A DNA stretch of 44,233 nt from Erysipelotrichaceae bacterium (lineage in GTDB: Bacteria > Bacillota_I > Bacilli_A > Erysipelotrichales > Erysipelotrichaceae). Numbering within the stretch: the stretch's first letter is position 1; each line of letters starts with the position of its first letter. Shown here piece by piece: positions 29,386 through 37,309 of the stretch. Made by a program: the position numbers and the translations under genes. Under the pieces are notes generated by a model that saw nothing but the letters and a program-made list of their open reading frames with translations, searched no databases and was not told where the DNA came from. The stretch spans positions 1 through 44,233 of the forward strand of contig JAFOLW010000006.1 of NCBI GenBank assembly GCA_017419165.1. The letters are read 5' to 3'.

Positions 29386-32001
29386 TCAGTTTCCGCTGTA
29401 GCAGTCCAAGAGGATCTTCTTCATGTCTTCGACCATCGGGACGCGCGGATTGGCCGGCGAACATTGATCTTCGTAGGCTGCGACGGCGATGTCATCGAGG
29501 TGTTCCTCAAGTTCTTTCCGGTCGATGCCCATGGCTTCGAAGTTGGGATCCAGTCCGCATTCCTTGCATAAATCGCTGACCGCTTTGGCCAGGGACTCCA
29601 CGCTTTCTTCCGGTGTGGAAGCTTTTAAGCCGAGCAGGGAAGCGATCTCCTGATATTTCTCATCGGCACAGTAGTGATTGTATTTCGGCCAGACGGAGAG
29701 CTTGTCCGGTGTCTGTCCGTTGTAGCGGATGACGTGCGGAAGAAGGACCGCGCAGGTGTAACCGTGGACGGTGTGGAACTGCGCACCGACTTTGTGGGCC
29801 AGGGAGTGGGTCATGCCTAAGAAGGCGTTGGCGAAGGCCATGCCGGCGATCGTTGCGGCGTTGTGCATCTTCTCTCTTGCTTCCAGATCGCTCCTTCCGT
29901 CTTTGACGGCTCTCGGCAGATATTTGAAGACCAGCTGTATGGCTTTCAGGCACAAGCCGTCGGTGTAGTCGTTGGCCATGACGGAGACGTAGGCTTCGAT
30001 GGCGTGGGTCAGCACGTCGAGACCGGTCATTGCGGTGGCTTTGGCCGGAAGTCCGGTCGTGAATTCCGGATCGACGATCGCGACGGTCGGGGTCAGCGAG
30101 TAGTCGGTCAGCGGATATTTCTTGTTGTTGGCTTTGTCGGAGATGACGGCGAACGGCGTGACTTCACTGCCGGTCCCCGAAGTGGTCGGGATGCAGATGA
30201 GCTTGGTCTTGCGGCCGAGTTCCGGATATTTGAAGGCACGTTTGCGGATGTCCATGAACTTCTGTTTCAGGTCGTCGAAGTTGACTTCCGGATGTTCGTA
30301 GAACAGCCACATGCCTTTTGCGGCATCCATGACCGATCCGCCGCCCAGGGCGATGATGGTATCCGGTTTGAAGACGTCCATCATGTTGGCGCCTTTGCGC
30401 ACCGTCGAGATATCGGGATCGGGTTCGACATCGCAGAACAGCTGGATCTGGACTTTGTTTCTTCTGGCGTAGAGCTGTTCGGTGATCCTGGAGAGGTAGC
30501 CGAGCTCGACCATCGAAGTGTCCGTGACGATGAAGACTTTGTTGACATCGCGGCAGGATTTGAGATATTGGATGGAATTTCTTTCAAAATAGATCTTCTG
30601 CGGGACTTTGAACCATTGCACGGTGTTTCTCCTTTTTCCGACTTTCTTGATGTTGAGCAGGTTGACCGCGGAGACGTTGCCGCCGATCGAGTTGTGTCCG
30701 TAGCTGCCGCAGCCCAAAGTCAGGGAAGGCAGGAAGGAGTTGTAGACGTTGCCGATGCCGCCGAAGGTCGACGGAGAGTTCCAGATGATGCGCATCGCCG
30801 GGATGCGGTCGCCATAGGCGTCGGCCATCTGCTGGGTCTTGCAATGGATGGCGGCGGAGTGACCCAGACCGTTGAAGCGGACCATCTGGTCGGCTTTTTC
30901 AAAGCCTTCTTTCTCGTCTTTGACTTTGTAGAAGGCTAAGACCGGGGAGAGTTTTTCTCTGGACAGCGGTTCTTTTTCGCCGACGCTCTTGCAGAAGACG
31001 CCGAGGATGACACAGTCTTCCGGGACTTTGATGCCGGCCTGCTGCGCGATCCATTGCGGTGACTTGCCGGCGACGTCGCCGTTGAGCCGGGCGTTCTCGC
31101 AGCCTTTTTCATTCTCGGCATAGCCGAACATGTATTTGGACAGTTTCTTCTTTTCTTCCGGCTTCAGGAAGTGGACTTTGAACTTTTTGAACAGACCGAT
31201 CGCTTCGTCGTAGATGGCTTCATCGATGATGACGCCCTGCTCGGAAGCGCAGATCATGCCGTTGTCGAAGGACTTGGAGATGACGATGTCATTGACGGCC
31301 TGCCGCACGTCGCAAGATGCGTTCATGTAGGCCGGTACGTTGCCGGCACCGACGCCCATCGCCGGTTTGCCGCAGCTGTAGGCTGCCTTGACCATCGCGT
31401 TGCCCCCGGTCGCTAAGATCGTGGCGACGCCCGGATGGTTCATCAGAGCACTGGTCGCGTCCATCGAAGGATGTTCGATCCACTGGATGCAGTTCTTCGG
31501 TGCACCGGCGGCTTCCGCCGTCTGTTTCATGATGAGCGCGGCGGCTTTGGAAGATTCCTGCGCATTGGGGTGGAAGGCGAAGATGATCGGATTCCTGGTC
31601 TTCAGACAGATCAGGGATTTGAATAAGACCGTGGAGGTCGGGTTGGTGACCGGGGTGATGCCGCAGATCACGCCGACCGGTTCGGCGATCTCGGTGATGC
31701 CGGTGACCGGATCGTCGGAGATGATGCCGGCGGTCTTCAGGTGACGCATATTGTTGACGACATATTCGCAGGCGAACAGGTTCTTGGTCGCCTTGTCTTC
31801 GAAGATGCCGCGTTTGGTCTCATCGATCGCCGCTTTGGCCAGGGTCCCGTGGTGGTCGAGACCGGCGACGGAACATTTGGCGACGATGTAATCGATCTTT
31901 TCCTGATCGAAGGTCGAGAATTCATCGAGAGCCTTGAGGGCGTTGTTCACGAGTCCGTTGACTTCTTCAATGACGCTGAGTTGTTTTTCTTTTTCTGCCA
32001 T
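29386..32001 (-). CDS. adhE: Bifunctional acetaldehyde-CoA/alcohol dehydrogenase
   Basis: The 871-residue protein is a full-length AdhE. The N-terminal half is a CoA-acylating aldehyde dehydrogenase (ICGITPVTNPTS, ATGGNAMVKAAYS, nucleophile Cys in FDNGMICASEQG). The C-terminal half is an iron alcohol dehydrogenase (IALGGGSVMDAAKGMW, CIPTTSGTGSEVTPFAVI, and the metal-binding MTHSLAHKVGAQFHTVHGY). It reduces acetyl-CoA to ethanol in two NADH-dependent steps and regenerates NAD+ in fermentation; the family forms spirosomes. A Rex-like operator lies between its -35 and -10 boxes, matching the known redox control of adhE in Gram-positive bacteria. It is monocistronic. Confidence 0.97.
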   Translation of the reverse strand: MAEKEKQLSVIEEVNGLVNNALKALDEFSTFDQEKIDYIVAKCSVAGLDHHGTLAKAAIDETKRGIFEDKATKNLFACEYVVNNMRHLKTAGIISDDPVTGITEIAEPVGVICGITPVTNPTSTVLFKSLICLKTRNPIIFAFHPNAQESSKAAALIMKQTAEAAGAPKNCIQWIEHPSMDATSALMNHPGVATILATGGNAMVKAAYSCGKPAMGVGAGNVPAYMNASCDVRQAVNDIVISKSFDNGMICASEQGVIIDEAIYDEAIGLFKKFKVHFLKPEEKKKLSKYMFGYAENEKGCENARLNGDVAGKSPQWIAQQAGIKVPEDCVILGVFCKSVGEKEPLSREKLSPVLAFYKVKDEKEGFEKADQMVRFNGLGHSAAIHCKTQQMADAYGDRIPAMRIIWNSPSTFGGIGNVYNSFLPSLTLGCGSYGHNSIGGNVSAVNLLNIKKVGKRRNTVQWFKVPQKIYFERNSIQYLKSCRDVNKVFIVTDTSMVELGYLSRITEQLYARRNKVQIQLFCDVEPDPDISTVRKGANMMDVFKPDTIIALGGGSVMDAAKGMWLFYEHPEVNFDDLKQKFMDIRKRAFKYPELGRKTKLICIPTTSGTGSEVTPFAVISDKANNKKYPLTDYSLTPTVAIVDPEFTTGLPAKATAMTGLDVLTHAIEAYVSVMANDYTDGLCLKAIQLVFKYLPRAVKDGRSDLEAREKMHNAATIAGMAFANAFLGMTHSLAHKVGAQFHTVHGYTCAVLLPHVIRYNGQTPDKLSVWPKYNHYCADEKYQEIASLLGLKASTPEESVESLAKAVSDLCKECGLDPNFEAMGIDRKELEEHLDDIAVAAYEDQCSPANPRVPMVEDMKKILLDCYSGN

Positions 32002-32025
32002 ATCGATACCTCATTTATCAAATAA

Positions 32026-32053
32026 ATTATATGTTAAAAAATTCACAAGTAAA
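32026..32053 (-). promoter_or_regulatory. adhE promoter
   Basis: On the minus strand TTTACT (32048-32053) and TATAAT (32026-32031) are 16 bases apart, 24 bases before the ATG. GAGG serves as ribosome site. Confidence 0.7.
32031..32048. promoter_or_regulatory. Rex-like operator in the adhE promoter
   Basis: ATGTTAA-AAAA-TTCACAA matches the Rex palindrome TTGTGAA-N4-TTCACAA at 12 of 14 half-site positions. It fills the spacer between -35 and -10. Rex repressors release such sites when NADH is high. Confidence 0.65.
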
Positions 32054-32109
32054 TAGAAGATCATCTTTTTTATATGAAAGACCGGTAGAAATATATTGTC
32101 CCGTGAAAC

Positions 32110-32142
32110 AAAACACCGCTTATGGAAATAAGCCGGTGTTTT
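32110..32142 (-). terminator. Terminator of the split-transketolase operon
   Basis: AAAACACCGCTTAT and ATAAGCCGGTGTTTT form a 14-bp stem with one bulged C and a four-base loop. On the minus strand it ends in TTTTGTTT. It separates the aldolase gene from adhE. Confidence 0.85.
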
Positions 32143-32183
32143 GTCTGATAGATTTTATCAAAGAGGGAAAGGGGATCTCCCGT

Positions 32184-32876
32184 TTATTTGTCTTTGTCGA
32201 CCAGATCCGTCGGGATGGTCGGTGTCCCCTGGCCGTAGAACTTGAAGACGTCGACCATGGTCTGTATCTGTTCGTCGGTCATTTCGTTGGTCTTGCCGTC
32301 CGGGCAGCAGGCACGGGCAGCCAGATAGCCCTTGGCGGTCTCTTCCAGATAGACTGCCGAATACAGGGCATCTTTCAGGGTCGGACCGATGGTCATGACA
32401 CCGTGGTTGGACAGGATGACCGCGCGGGCATTGCCGGCGTTGTTGACGACATCGATGCCCATATCGACGGAACCCGCATTGGAATACGGAGTGATCGGGA
32501 CGTTGCCGCAGCAGGCATTGGCCATGCCGGTGTAGCAGACACGGAATTCCTTTAAGCCCGGGATCAGGGAAAGTGCCGTCGCATATGGCTGGTGCGTATG
32601 GATGACACCGTTGATGTGCGGCATATGTTTGAGGATGTACAGGATCGCCGGCGTATCGGAAGAAGGTTTCTTGTCGCCTTCGATGATATTGCCTTCGATG
32701 TCGCAGACGATGACGTCGTCTTCGACCATCTTTTCATACATCATGCCGGAAGGCGTGATGAGGACTTCGCCGGTCGGCATACGGATGGCCAGGTTGCCGC
32801 AGGTCAGCGAGACCAGCTCGTAACGGTCCATCAGGATGCCGTATTCTATGATCTGTCGTTTTTCTTTTTCAAACAT
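32184..32876 (-). CDS. Class II aldolase/epimerase family protein (AraD-type motif)
   Basis: The 230-residue protein has the zinc ligands of the FucA/AraD fold: IHTH (H93, H95) and SNHG (H158). At the position of the FucA catalytic glutamate it reads KPSSDTP (D74), as in L-ribulose-5-phosphate 4-epimerase AraD rather than FucA. However, the loop that carries AraD Asp120 (E. coli numbering) has no aspartate here (residues 111-131). So it may be an epimerase-like or aldolase-like enzyme with altered chemistry, acting on a phosphorylated ketose. It is the last gene of the operon with the two transketolase subunits, nine bases after the second. Confidence 0.88.
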   Translation of the reverse strand: MFEKEKRQIIEYGILMDRYELVSLTCGNLAIRMPTGEVLITPSGMMYEKMVEDDVIVCDIEGNIIEGDKKPSSDTPAILYILKHMPHINGVIHTHQPYATALSLIPGLKEFRVCYTGMANACCGNVPITPYSNAGSVDMGIDVVNNAGNARAVILSNHGVMTIGPTLKDALYSAVYLEETAKGYLAARACCPDGKTNEMTDEQIQTMVDVFKFYGQGTPTIPTDLVDKDK

Positions 32877-32885
32877 GTTATCTCC

Positions 32886-33872
32886 TTAGACTTCCAGGAA
32901 GTCGACGAAACGGACTTCTTCAAGATCTTCTTTCTTGATGTTGAGTTCTTTGCCGGTCAGCGTTTCGACGGCGTTGACCAGGTTCATGGCGTTGATGCCG
33001 TATTTTTCCATCAGGTACATCTTGGAGGCGCCGTGAGCGTAGCCTTTCAGACCGATCTTGATGAGTTTCTTGCCTAAACCGTGTTCGGCGATCATGTCGG
33101 CCGTTGCGGAACCTAAGCCGCCGATGTCGAGGTGGTTCTCGATCGTGATGACGCCGTATTTCGCTCTTTCGATCGCTTCGACGATCGTCGGATCAGTGAA
33201 CGGTTTCAGAGTCGTCACATGCATATGCCCGACGGAGATGCCTCTTTCTTTCAGGACGGCAGTCGCACGCATCGCTTCTTCCGTGCAGATGGAGGAAGAC
33301 AGGATCAGGACATCGTCGCCTCTGGAGAGTTCTCTCGCCCGGTTGAAGACCATCGGTTCGTTCGCCGGGAACAGACGCGGAACTTCCTTACGGAGCTGAC
33401 GGATGTAGACCGGTCCGTTGTAGGCATAGGCGATATCCAGGACAGAGTCGATATCGGTCGCATCGCCGACATCGAAGATGGCCATGTTCGGAACGGAACG
33501 CATGACGGCGACGTCGTTGATGGACTGGTGGGAGACACCGCCCGGTGTGGTGATGCCCGGAACGAATCCGACGAAGACGACCGGAAGGTTCGGGTAGGCG
33601 ACGGACATCTCGACCTGGTCGAGGACTCTTCTGTATTCGAATACCGCGAAGGTATGGATGAACGGACGGTAGCCTTCTCTGGCCAGACCGGCTGCCCAGG
33701 AGACCATGTTCTGTTCGGCGATGCCCATCGTGAAGTAGCGGTCAGGATAGACCTGGCGGAACTTCTTGACTTCACAGGAAGTACCTAAGTCAGCGGATAA
33801 GACGACGACTTCCGGATGTTCTTCCGCAAGGCGAAGGATATTTTTCTCGTGTGTATTGACTTCGATTTTCAT
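32886..33872 (-). CDS. Transketolase, C-terminal subunit
   Basis: The 328-residue protein carries the pyrimidine-binding and C-terminal domains of transketolase: DLGTSCEVKKFRQVYPDRYF, MGIAEQNMVSWAAGLAREGY (catalytic Glu that activates thiamine diphosphate) and the C-terminal Rossmann-like domain (ENHLDIGGLGSATADMIAEHG). The N-terminal subunit is encoded 15 bases upstream. Two-subunit transketolases occur for ordinary pentose phosphates but also for unusual sugars such as apulose 4-phosphate. Clustering with a PTS and a polyol dehydrogenase suggests the second kind of role (inference). Confidence 0.92.
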   Translation of the reverse strand: MKIEVNTHEKNILRLAEEHPEVVVLSADLGTSCEVKKFRQVYPDRYFTMGIAEQNMVSWAAGLAREGYRPFIHTFAVFEYRRVLDQVEMSVAYPNLPVVFVGFVPGITTPGGVSHQSINDVAVMRSVPNMAIFDVGDATDIDSVLDIAYAYNGPVYIRQLRKEVPRLFPANEPMVFNRARELSRGDDVLILSSSICTEEAMRATAVLKERGISVGHMHVTTLKPFTDPTIVEAIERAKYGVITIENHLDIGGLGSATADMIAEHGLGKKLIKIGLKGYAHGASKMYLMEKYGINAMNLVNAVETLTGKELNIKKEDLEEVRFVDFLEV

Positions 33873-33887
33873 TGTTTGTCCTCCTTC

Positions 33888-34793
33888 TTACATCGCGTCG
33901 TAGATCTTCTGGAATTCTTCTTTTTCGTCTTTGCCGATCCTGACGAAGTGTAAGAACGGCCAGCGTTTCTCAAGAGGCGGGATACCTGTCGTGCCGCGGG
34001 TCCTGCCGATGACGACGAGCGGTTTTCCTTCATGCGGCGTATTGAATGCTTCGCAGAAGGCATCGATGTCGTGACCGTTGACAGAGACACATTCCGCACC
34101 GAAGGAGCGGAAGCGGTCGATCAGAGGTTCTTCCGTCATCTGATTCTCGATCTGGCCTTCGACCTGCTGGTCGTTGGCGTCGATGACGATGATGAGGTTG
34201 TCGAGTTTGTAGTGGCCGGCAGCCTGGATGCATTCCCAGGTCTGACCTTCCTGTAATTCGCCGTCACCCAGCATGACGTAGCATTTGCCGGTGTCGCCTC
34301 TTCTCTTTCTGGCGTGAGCGGTACCGCCGGCGATCGAGATGGTCTGGCCGAGCGATCCGGCTGTGTTTTCAAAGCCCGGAGAATGTTCGGCACCGATCAT
34401 TTCCATGTTCCAGCCGTCGACATTGAATTTGTCCATGCAGTCCGGAGAGATCCTTCCGGTCGCCGCCAGGGCACAGTAGATGACCGATGCGTAGTGGCAG
34501 CAGGAGACGAAGAAGCGGTCTTTGTCGGGTGCCGGTGCACCGTTGTACATCATGCCTTTCGGGTAGTCCATGTTGTCCGGACCCGGTACGCCCGGGAACG
34601 GGATCGGCTCCCACAGACCTTCGGACGGGCCGAGGTTCATGACTTTGGTGTAGAGCGATGCGACGATCTCAGCGGAAGAGCAGGCCTGTGCCAGATAGCA
34701 TCCGCCGGTCTTTAAGGCGATCCCTAAGATCTGTTTGCGGATGGAGTTGGCGATAGCCTGGACTTCTTCCCTGGAGTAGATTTTCTTATCCAT
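33888..34793 (-). CDS. Transketolase, N-terminal (thiamine diphosphate-binding) subunit
   Basis: The 301-residue protein has the thiamine diphosphate motif GDGELQEGQTWECIQAAGHY ending in IDANDQQ, and the substrate-site segments GGCYLAQACSSAEIVASLY and GAEHSPGFENTAGSLGQ. It pairs with the C-terminal subunit encoded next. AAAGGAGG precedes the ATG. A promoter overlapped by a putative SorC operator lies in the 201-base divergent region upstream. Confidence 0.93.
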   Translation of the reverse strand: MDKKIYSREEVQAIANSIRKQILGIALKTGGCYLAQACSSAEIVASLYTKVMNLGPSEGLWEPIPFPGVPGPDNMDYPKGMMYNGAPAPDKDRFFVSCCHYASVIYCALAATGRISPDCMDKFNVDGWNMEMIGAEHSPGFENTAGSLGQTISIAGGTAHARKRRGDTGKCYVMLGDGELQEGQTWECIQAAGHYKLDNLIIVIDANDQQVEGQIENQMTEEPLIDRFRSFGAECVSVNGHDIDAFCEAFNTPHEGKPLVVIGRTRGTTGIPPLEKRWPFLHFVRIGKDEKEEFQKIYDAM

Positions 34794-34834
34794 CGAAACC
34801 TCCTTTTTATTGATGAAATAATAAATTAAAGTAC

Positions 34835-34856
34835 TAATTTCATTATTGTGAAATAA
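34835..34856. promoter_or_regulatory. Putative SorC-family operator A
   Basis: The site carries ATTTCATTATTGTGAAA and also contains a perfect inverted repeat, TTCATTATT-GTGA-AATAATGAA (34839-34860). It covers the -10 box of the transketolase promoter. Nineteen of 22 positions match operator B. Confidence 0.65.
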
Positions 34857-34870
34857 TGAACAAAAGTCAA
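34842..34870 (-). promoter_or_regulatory. Promoter of the split-transketolase operon
   Basis: On the minus strand TTGACT (34865-34870) and AATAAT (34842-34847) are 17 bases apart, about 49 bases before the ATG. Confidence 0.6.
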
Positions 34871-34914
34871 CAGACCTTTTACATAAGTAAAAAGAAAAGG
34901 CTTACAATAATTTA

Positions 34915-34944
34915 TTGACATGGTCAATTTCTTGTTCTTATAAT
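34915..34944 (+). promoter_or_regulatory. Promoter of the zinc dehydrogenase gene
   Basis: Consensus TTGACA (34915-34920) and TATAAT (34939-34944) are 18 bases apart. The -35 box lies in a small palindrome, TTGAC-ATG-GTCAA. Confidence 0.8.
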
Positions 34945-34956
34945 TAATTTAGAGCG

Positions 34957-34978
34957 TATTTTCACAATCATGAAATTA
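34957..34978. promoter_or_regulatory. Putative SorC-family operator B
   Basis: In inverted orientation relative to site A it reads ATTTCATGATTGTGAAA. It lies just after the expected transcription start of the zinc dehydrogenase gene, where a bound repressor would block the polymerase. Confidence 0.6.
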
Positions 34979-34994
34979 TGTAAGAGGCGAGTGT

Positions 34995-36041
34995 ATGAAA
35001 GCTGTAGTAAAAACTGAAGCAGGACTGGACCATATGGTCTATATGGACATTCCGGAGCCGGAGGCGACCGGAGATCTGGTCAAGATCAAAGTCGCTTATT
35101 CCGGGATCTGCGGAACGGATCTTCATGCCTTCAAGGGCAATTACGGAAGTACGAAGCCGCCGGTGGTACTGGGACATGAGTTCTCGGGCATCGTCGTCGC
35201 TGTCGGTCCGGATGTCAAAAAGATAAAAGTCGGCGACCGCGTCACGTCGGAAACGACGTTCAAGACCTGCGGTGTTTGCCCGATGTGCAAATCCAAGGAT
35301 TATAACCTCTGCGGCAACCGTCAGGGTCTGGGCACGCAGATCAACGGTTCGATGGCGGAATATCTGGTCTCCAGAGAAGAGTCCGTCCATGTCCTGCCGG
35401 ACAACGTTTCATTATTGAGTGCATCTCTGACGGAGCCTCTGGCCTGCGGTGTCCACTCGGTCATCGAAAAAGGTCAGGTCCGGCCGGGCGATGTCTGTGT
35501 GGTCTTCGGTGCCGGTGCCATCGGTCAGATGGTCTCGCAGGTCGCCAAGTCCCAAGGCGCGACCGTCATCGTGGCAGGTCTGCCGCAGGATAAGGAACGC
35601 TTCAAACTGGCGTTGGCTGCCGGAGCGGACCGCTGCGTCGATCAGATGGAAGAAGACATCAAGGCCGTCGTCATGGAGATGACCGACAATGTCGGTGCGG
35701 ATAAGTGTTTCGAATGTTCCGGTGCGGTCCCGGCGCTGAACAAGGCGCTCGAGATCGTCAGGAGAAAAGGAACGGTCGTTCAGATGGGCGTCTTCAACAA
35801 CACCCACGAGACGATCTGGACCGATCTCATCCTTCACAGAGAGATCGTCTATGTCGGTTCCCGTTCACAGAAACCGAGTTCCTGGGTCACTGCCCTGGAG
35901 CTGATGAAGAACGGCACCGTCGTTCCGGAGAAGATCGCGACTTACCTGACGCCGCTGGAAAACTGGCGTGAAGGTTTCGAAAAGATGATGGCCGGTGAGG
36001 TCACCAAGGGCATCATCGTATTGGATGATACATTGAAATAA
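34995..36041 (+). CDS. Zinc-dependent polyol-type dehydrogenase (sorbitol/galactitol-phosphate dehydrogenase family)
   Basis: The 348-residue medium-chain dehydrogenase has the catalytic zinc site SGICGTDLH (C39) and LGHEFSG (H61, E62), the structural zinc cysteines C92, C95, C98 and C106, and the cofactor motif GAGAIGQMVSQVAK. The family oxidises polyols or polyol phosphates such as galactitol 1-phosphate (GatD) with NAD+. Next to a galactitol-type PTS it most likely oxidises the imported polyol phosphate to a ketose phosphate. GAGG precedes the ATG. It is transcribed alone, divergent from the transketolase operon, and converges on the SorC-type gene. Confidence 0.93.
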   Translation: MKAVVKTEAGLDHMVYMDIPEPEATGDLVKIKVAYSGICGTDLHAFKGNYGSTKPPVVLGHEFSGIVVAVGPDVKKIKVGDRVTSETTFKTCGVCPMCKSKDYNLCGNRQGLGTQINGSMAEYLVSREESVHVLPDNVSLLSASLTEPLACGVHSVIEKGQVRPGDVCVVFGAGAIGQMVSQVAKSQGATVIVAGLPQDKERFKLALAAGADRCVDQMEEDIKAVVMEMTDNVGADKCFECSGAVPALNKALEIVRRKGTVVQMGVFNNTHETIWTDLILHREIVYVGSRSQKPSSWVTALELMKNGTVVPEKIATYLTPLENWREGFEKMMAGEVTKGIIVLDDTLK

Positions 36042-36065
36042 AAAAAGAAGTGAAGATCACTTCTT
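36042..36065 (-). terminator. Terminator of the SorC-type regulator gene
   Basis: AAGAAGTGA and TCACTTCTT form a 9-bp stem with a three-base loop. On the minus strand it overlaps the stop codon and ends in a long T run. The plus-strand T run is poor. Confidence 0.8.
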
Positions 36066-37001
36066 GGCATGTTCCAGCAGTACGAGTGCCAGCGGTTCGT
36101 CGACGATCAGGATGTCGGCATAGCCGCCGTTGAGCACAGCCAGTGTCGCTTCGGCTTTCTCGGCCGTCGCATTGAGTACGATGGATAAGGGCACCTTCTT
36201 CATGACCTCGAGCGGTGTGGAGATCTGGTAGATGTCTTCGACTTCGACCTGCTTGCCGTCCATGTCGATGAAGCGGCCCAGGAACGAAGCAACGGCGCCA
36301 TTGGCCCGGTAACGGTCGAGCTTGTAGCTCTCGAAGAAACCGGACTGGACGATCGAGTTCTTCGGATCGTTGAAAGATCCGATGCCGTTGACGGCGATAT
36401 CGACGCCGCAGGCGTTGGCCAGGGAATTGGAGATCATCGGTTCATTGATCAGATACTTGTAGATCTCTTCGCCTTTGACAAAGAGCGGCGTATTGATCGA
36501 AGAGTAGGTCCCGTGAAGCTTGTAAGCCAGGCGCTGGGCGATCGAGAACGAGTCGATCGCAGGATTGCCCATGGTCATACAGCCGACCATCTGGGCGACG
36601 TTGACGCCGGTAAAGTCGGTGTCATCGATGGCGTCGACCATGGCGTTGACCGCTCTGCCCCAGGAGACACCGAGGGTCATGCCAGGCTGAAGATGGGCAG
36701 ATAAAAGTGCGGCTGCCGCTTTGCCGCAGACATCGATGGATTTGTCAAAATCATAAGCGGCGTTGACGACGATGGCGTCCTTCAGATCGTAGGCCTTGCG
36801 CAGACGGTTGGAGAGTTTCGGATTCTTGCGAACGGAGGTTTCGATGACGATCTTCACGATGCCTTCCTTCTTGGCTTCTTCGATGAGCCGGGAGACGGTC
36901 GGCCTGGACGCATTGATGATCGAGCCGATCTCCTGCTGGGAAAGGCCGCGTTCAAAGTAAAGTTCGGCAACATATTCCAATAAATTATCGTTCTTGTTCA
37001 T
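36057..37001 (-). CDS. SorC/DeoR-like sugar-responsive transcriptional regulator
   Basis: The 314-residue protein has an N-terminal helix-turn-helix, GLSQQEIGSIINASRPTVSR (19-38), followed by a phosphosugar-binding domain of the SorC type (LGVSWGRAVNAMVDAI, NGIGSFNDPKNSIVQSGF, ATAEKAEATLAVLNGGYADI). SorC-family regulators bind a sugar phosphate as inducer. I use ATG 37001 rather than 37082, because the longer frame would overlap the HPr-like gene and its ribosome site. A TATAAT box (minus strand, 37011-37016) lies only nine bases before this ATG, so the mRNA would be almost leaderless. Operator C overlaps that box, suggesting autoregulation. Confidence 0.9.
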   Translation of the reverse strand: MNKNDNLLEYVAELYFERGLSQQEIGSIINASRPTVSRLIEEAKKEGIVKIVIETSVRKNPKLSNRLRKAYDLKDAIVVNAAYDFDKSIDVCGKAAAALLSAHLQPGMTLGVSWGRAVNAMVDAIDDTDFTGVNVAQMVGCMTMGNPAIDSFSIAQRLAYKLHGTYSSINTPLFVKGEEIYKYLINEPMISNSLANACGVDIAVNGIGSFNDPKNSIVQSGFFESYKLDRYRANGAVASFLGRFIDMDGKQVEVEDIYQISTPLEVMKKVPLSIVLNATAEKAEATLAVLNGGYADILIVDEPLALVLLEHAKK

Positions 37002-37003
37002 AG

Positions 37004-37023
37004 CAAATTCATTATAGCGGAAA
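37004..37023. promoter_or_regulatory. Putative SorC-family operator C with overlapping minus-strand -10 box
   Basis: The site AATTCATTATAGCGGAA matches operators A and B at about 15 of 20 positions. It lies in the 36 bases between the regulator and the PTS operon and overlaps TATAAT (37011-37016, minus strand). Confidence 0.5.
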
Positions 37024-37037
37024 AAAAGGAGTTTATC

Positions 37038-37301
37038 ATGGTATCTCAGGAATTTACGGTCAAAAACCCGACCGGCATTCATGCCAGGCCGGCAACGATG
37101 CTGGTGCAGCTGTGCAACAAGCTGCCCGATCAGGTGATGATCACCACCGAAAAAGGGAAACAGGTCAATCCGAAGAACATCCTCTCGGTCCTGATGGGCG
37201 GCATGTCCAAAGGCATGAAGATCACCGTTGAGGTCAACGGCGAAAGCGAAGAGGATTCTTTGAGACAGGTGATGGAACTCCTGGAGAGTTTCACGGAATA
37301 G
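37038..37301 (+). CDS. Dedicated HPr-like phosphocarrier protein
   Basis: The 87-residue protein has the HPr active site GIHARPAT with phospho-acceptor H15. At the place of the regulatory serine (Ser46, usually AKSI or LKSI) it reads NPKNILS, so Asn47 replaces the serine that HPr kinase phosphorylates in Gram-positive bacteria. It can therefore pass phosphate from enzyme I to the PTS but should not form the catabolite-repression complex with CcpA. GGAG precedes the ATG. It heads the PTS operon, eight bases before EIIA. Confidence 0.9.
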   Translation: MVSQEFTVKNPTGIHARPATMLVQLCNKLPDQVMITTEKGKQVNPKNILSVLMGGMSKGMKITVEVNGESEEDSLRQVMELLESFTE

Positions 37302-37309
37302 GAGGGATC

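Noticed and set aside
29863..30939. Plus-strand open frame of 358 codons inside adhE
   Set aside because: It is antisense to conserved AdhE sequence, is composed of low-complexity Asp/Gly/Val/Arg-rich peptide and has no ribosome site.
34951..34966. Catabolite-responsive (cre) site near AGAGCGTATT
   Set aside because: The central CG is present but the flanking bases do not fit the cre consensus with correct spacing.
37002..37082. Longer start for the SorC-type regulator at 37082
   Set aside because: It would overlap the HPr-like gene and its ribosome site and adds residues without similarity to the family.
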